Shown here in pieces: positions 10,058-10,119 of a DNA stretch of 10,119 bases. A program made the position numbers and the translations under genes. Positions within the stretch are counted from its first letter, which is position 1. Every line of letters starts with the position of its first letter. The notes beneath the pieces were generated by a model, which had not been told where the DNA came from, did no database searches, and saw only the letters and a program-made list of their open reading frames with translations. Source of the stretch: JAUSKF01 sp964355005 (GTDB taxonomy: Bacteria; Patescibacteriota; Minisyncoccia; UBA6257; WO2-44-18); contig CAYHBX010000032.1 of assembly GCA_964355005.1 (NCBI GenBank), positions 1 to 10,119 on the forward strand, written 5' to 3'.

Positions 10058-10119
10058 ACAACCGAAAGGTACATTCAACTTTGAAGTGCAACACCTGTTA
10101 GCTCATAGAATACCTCATA

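Noticed and set aside
9692..10084. Plus-strand frame of 130 codons over the 89-aa membrane protein gene
   Set aside because: It lacks a ribosome site, and the opposite strand has a consensus promoter, a strong Shine-Dalgarno and membrane helices.

Overview
The window looks like a piece of a Patescibacteria/CPR genome, probably Parcubacteria-like. This is inferred from gene content and style: an ECF-type sigma factor gene overlapping a DUF5667 membrane-protein gene, a second secreted DUF5667 protein, many very small hypothetical genes, short intergenic gaps, tRNA genes without an encoded CCA, and several start codons with no Shine-Dalgarno sequence but a TGnTATAAT box just upstream. TGA is a normal stop, which argues against the TGA-recoding CPR lineages. 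No phylogenetic marker other than ribosomal protein L21 is present, so the placement is tentative.

Layout. 1-1350: a 5'-truncated GNAT acetyltransferase, a pair of tandem-duplicated CxxC mini-proteins (477-943), a shared bidirectional terminator, and a convergent hypothetical gene (978-1349, minus). 1351-3020: a PD-(D/E)XK nuclease with four cysteines, a DUF167/YggU protein 2 nt behind it, and a protein resembling nucleoside 2-deoxyribosyltransferases, ending at a convergent terminator. 3040-3620: a cysteine-rich two-helix membrane protein (minus) and a divergent 62-aa basic protein. 3655-5791: sigma factor, membrane DUF5667 protein (ATGA overlap) and secreted DUF5667 protein, probably a cell-envelope signalling locus. 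5805-6154: a minus-strand RNA operon with a strong sigma70 promoter, an unusual tRNA-like RNA, tRNA-Lys(UUU), a CAU-anticodon tRNA and an intrinsic terminator. 6154-7326: secreted M23 (LytM) peptidase. 7344-8534 (minus): a hypothetical protein and a family 2 glycosyltransferase, whose 5' end overlaps head-to-head with a three-helix membrane protein (8518-8844, plus) followed 2 nt later by rplU. 9185-9411: a cluster of REP-like inverted repeats. 9412-10060: two small two-helix membrane proteins on the minus strand, each with its own promoter.

Most interesting: on the minus strand, 6013-6115 folds into an almost complete cloverleaf (7-9 bp acceptor, 4-bp D stem, 4-bp anticodon stem with 7-nt loop, 4-nt variable loop, 5-bp T stem). 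Its T loop is interrupted by about 32 nt that form their own hairpin, and the D loop lacks GG. It sits directly at the predicted transcription start of a near-consensus promoter, ahead of two tRNAs. I do not recognise it as any known RNA. Other points are the leaderless genes at 5246 and 8518, a heptanucleotide tandem repeat inside the putative anti-sigma gene that could make it phase-variable, and an A1-C72 mismatch in the CAU tRNA.
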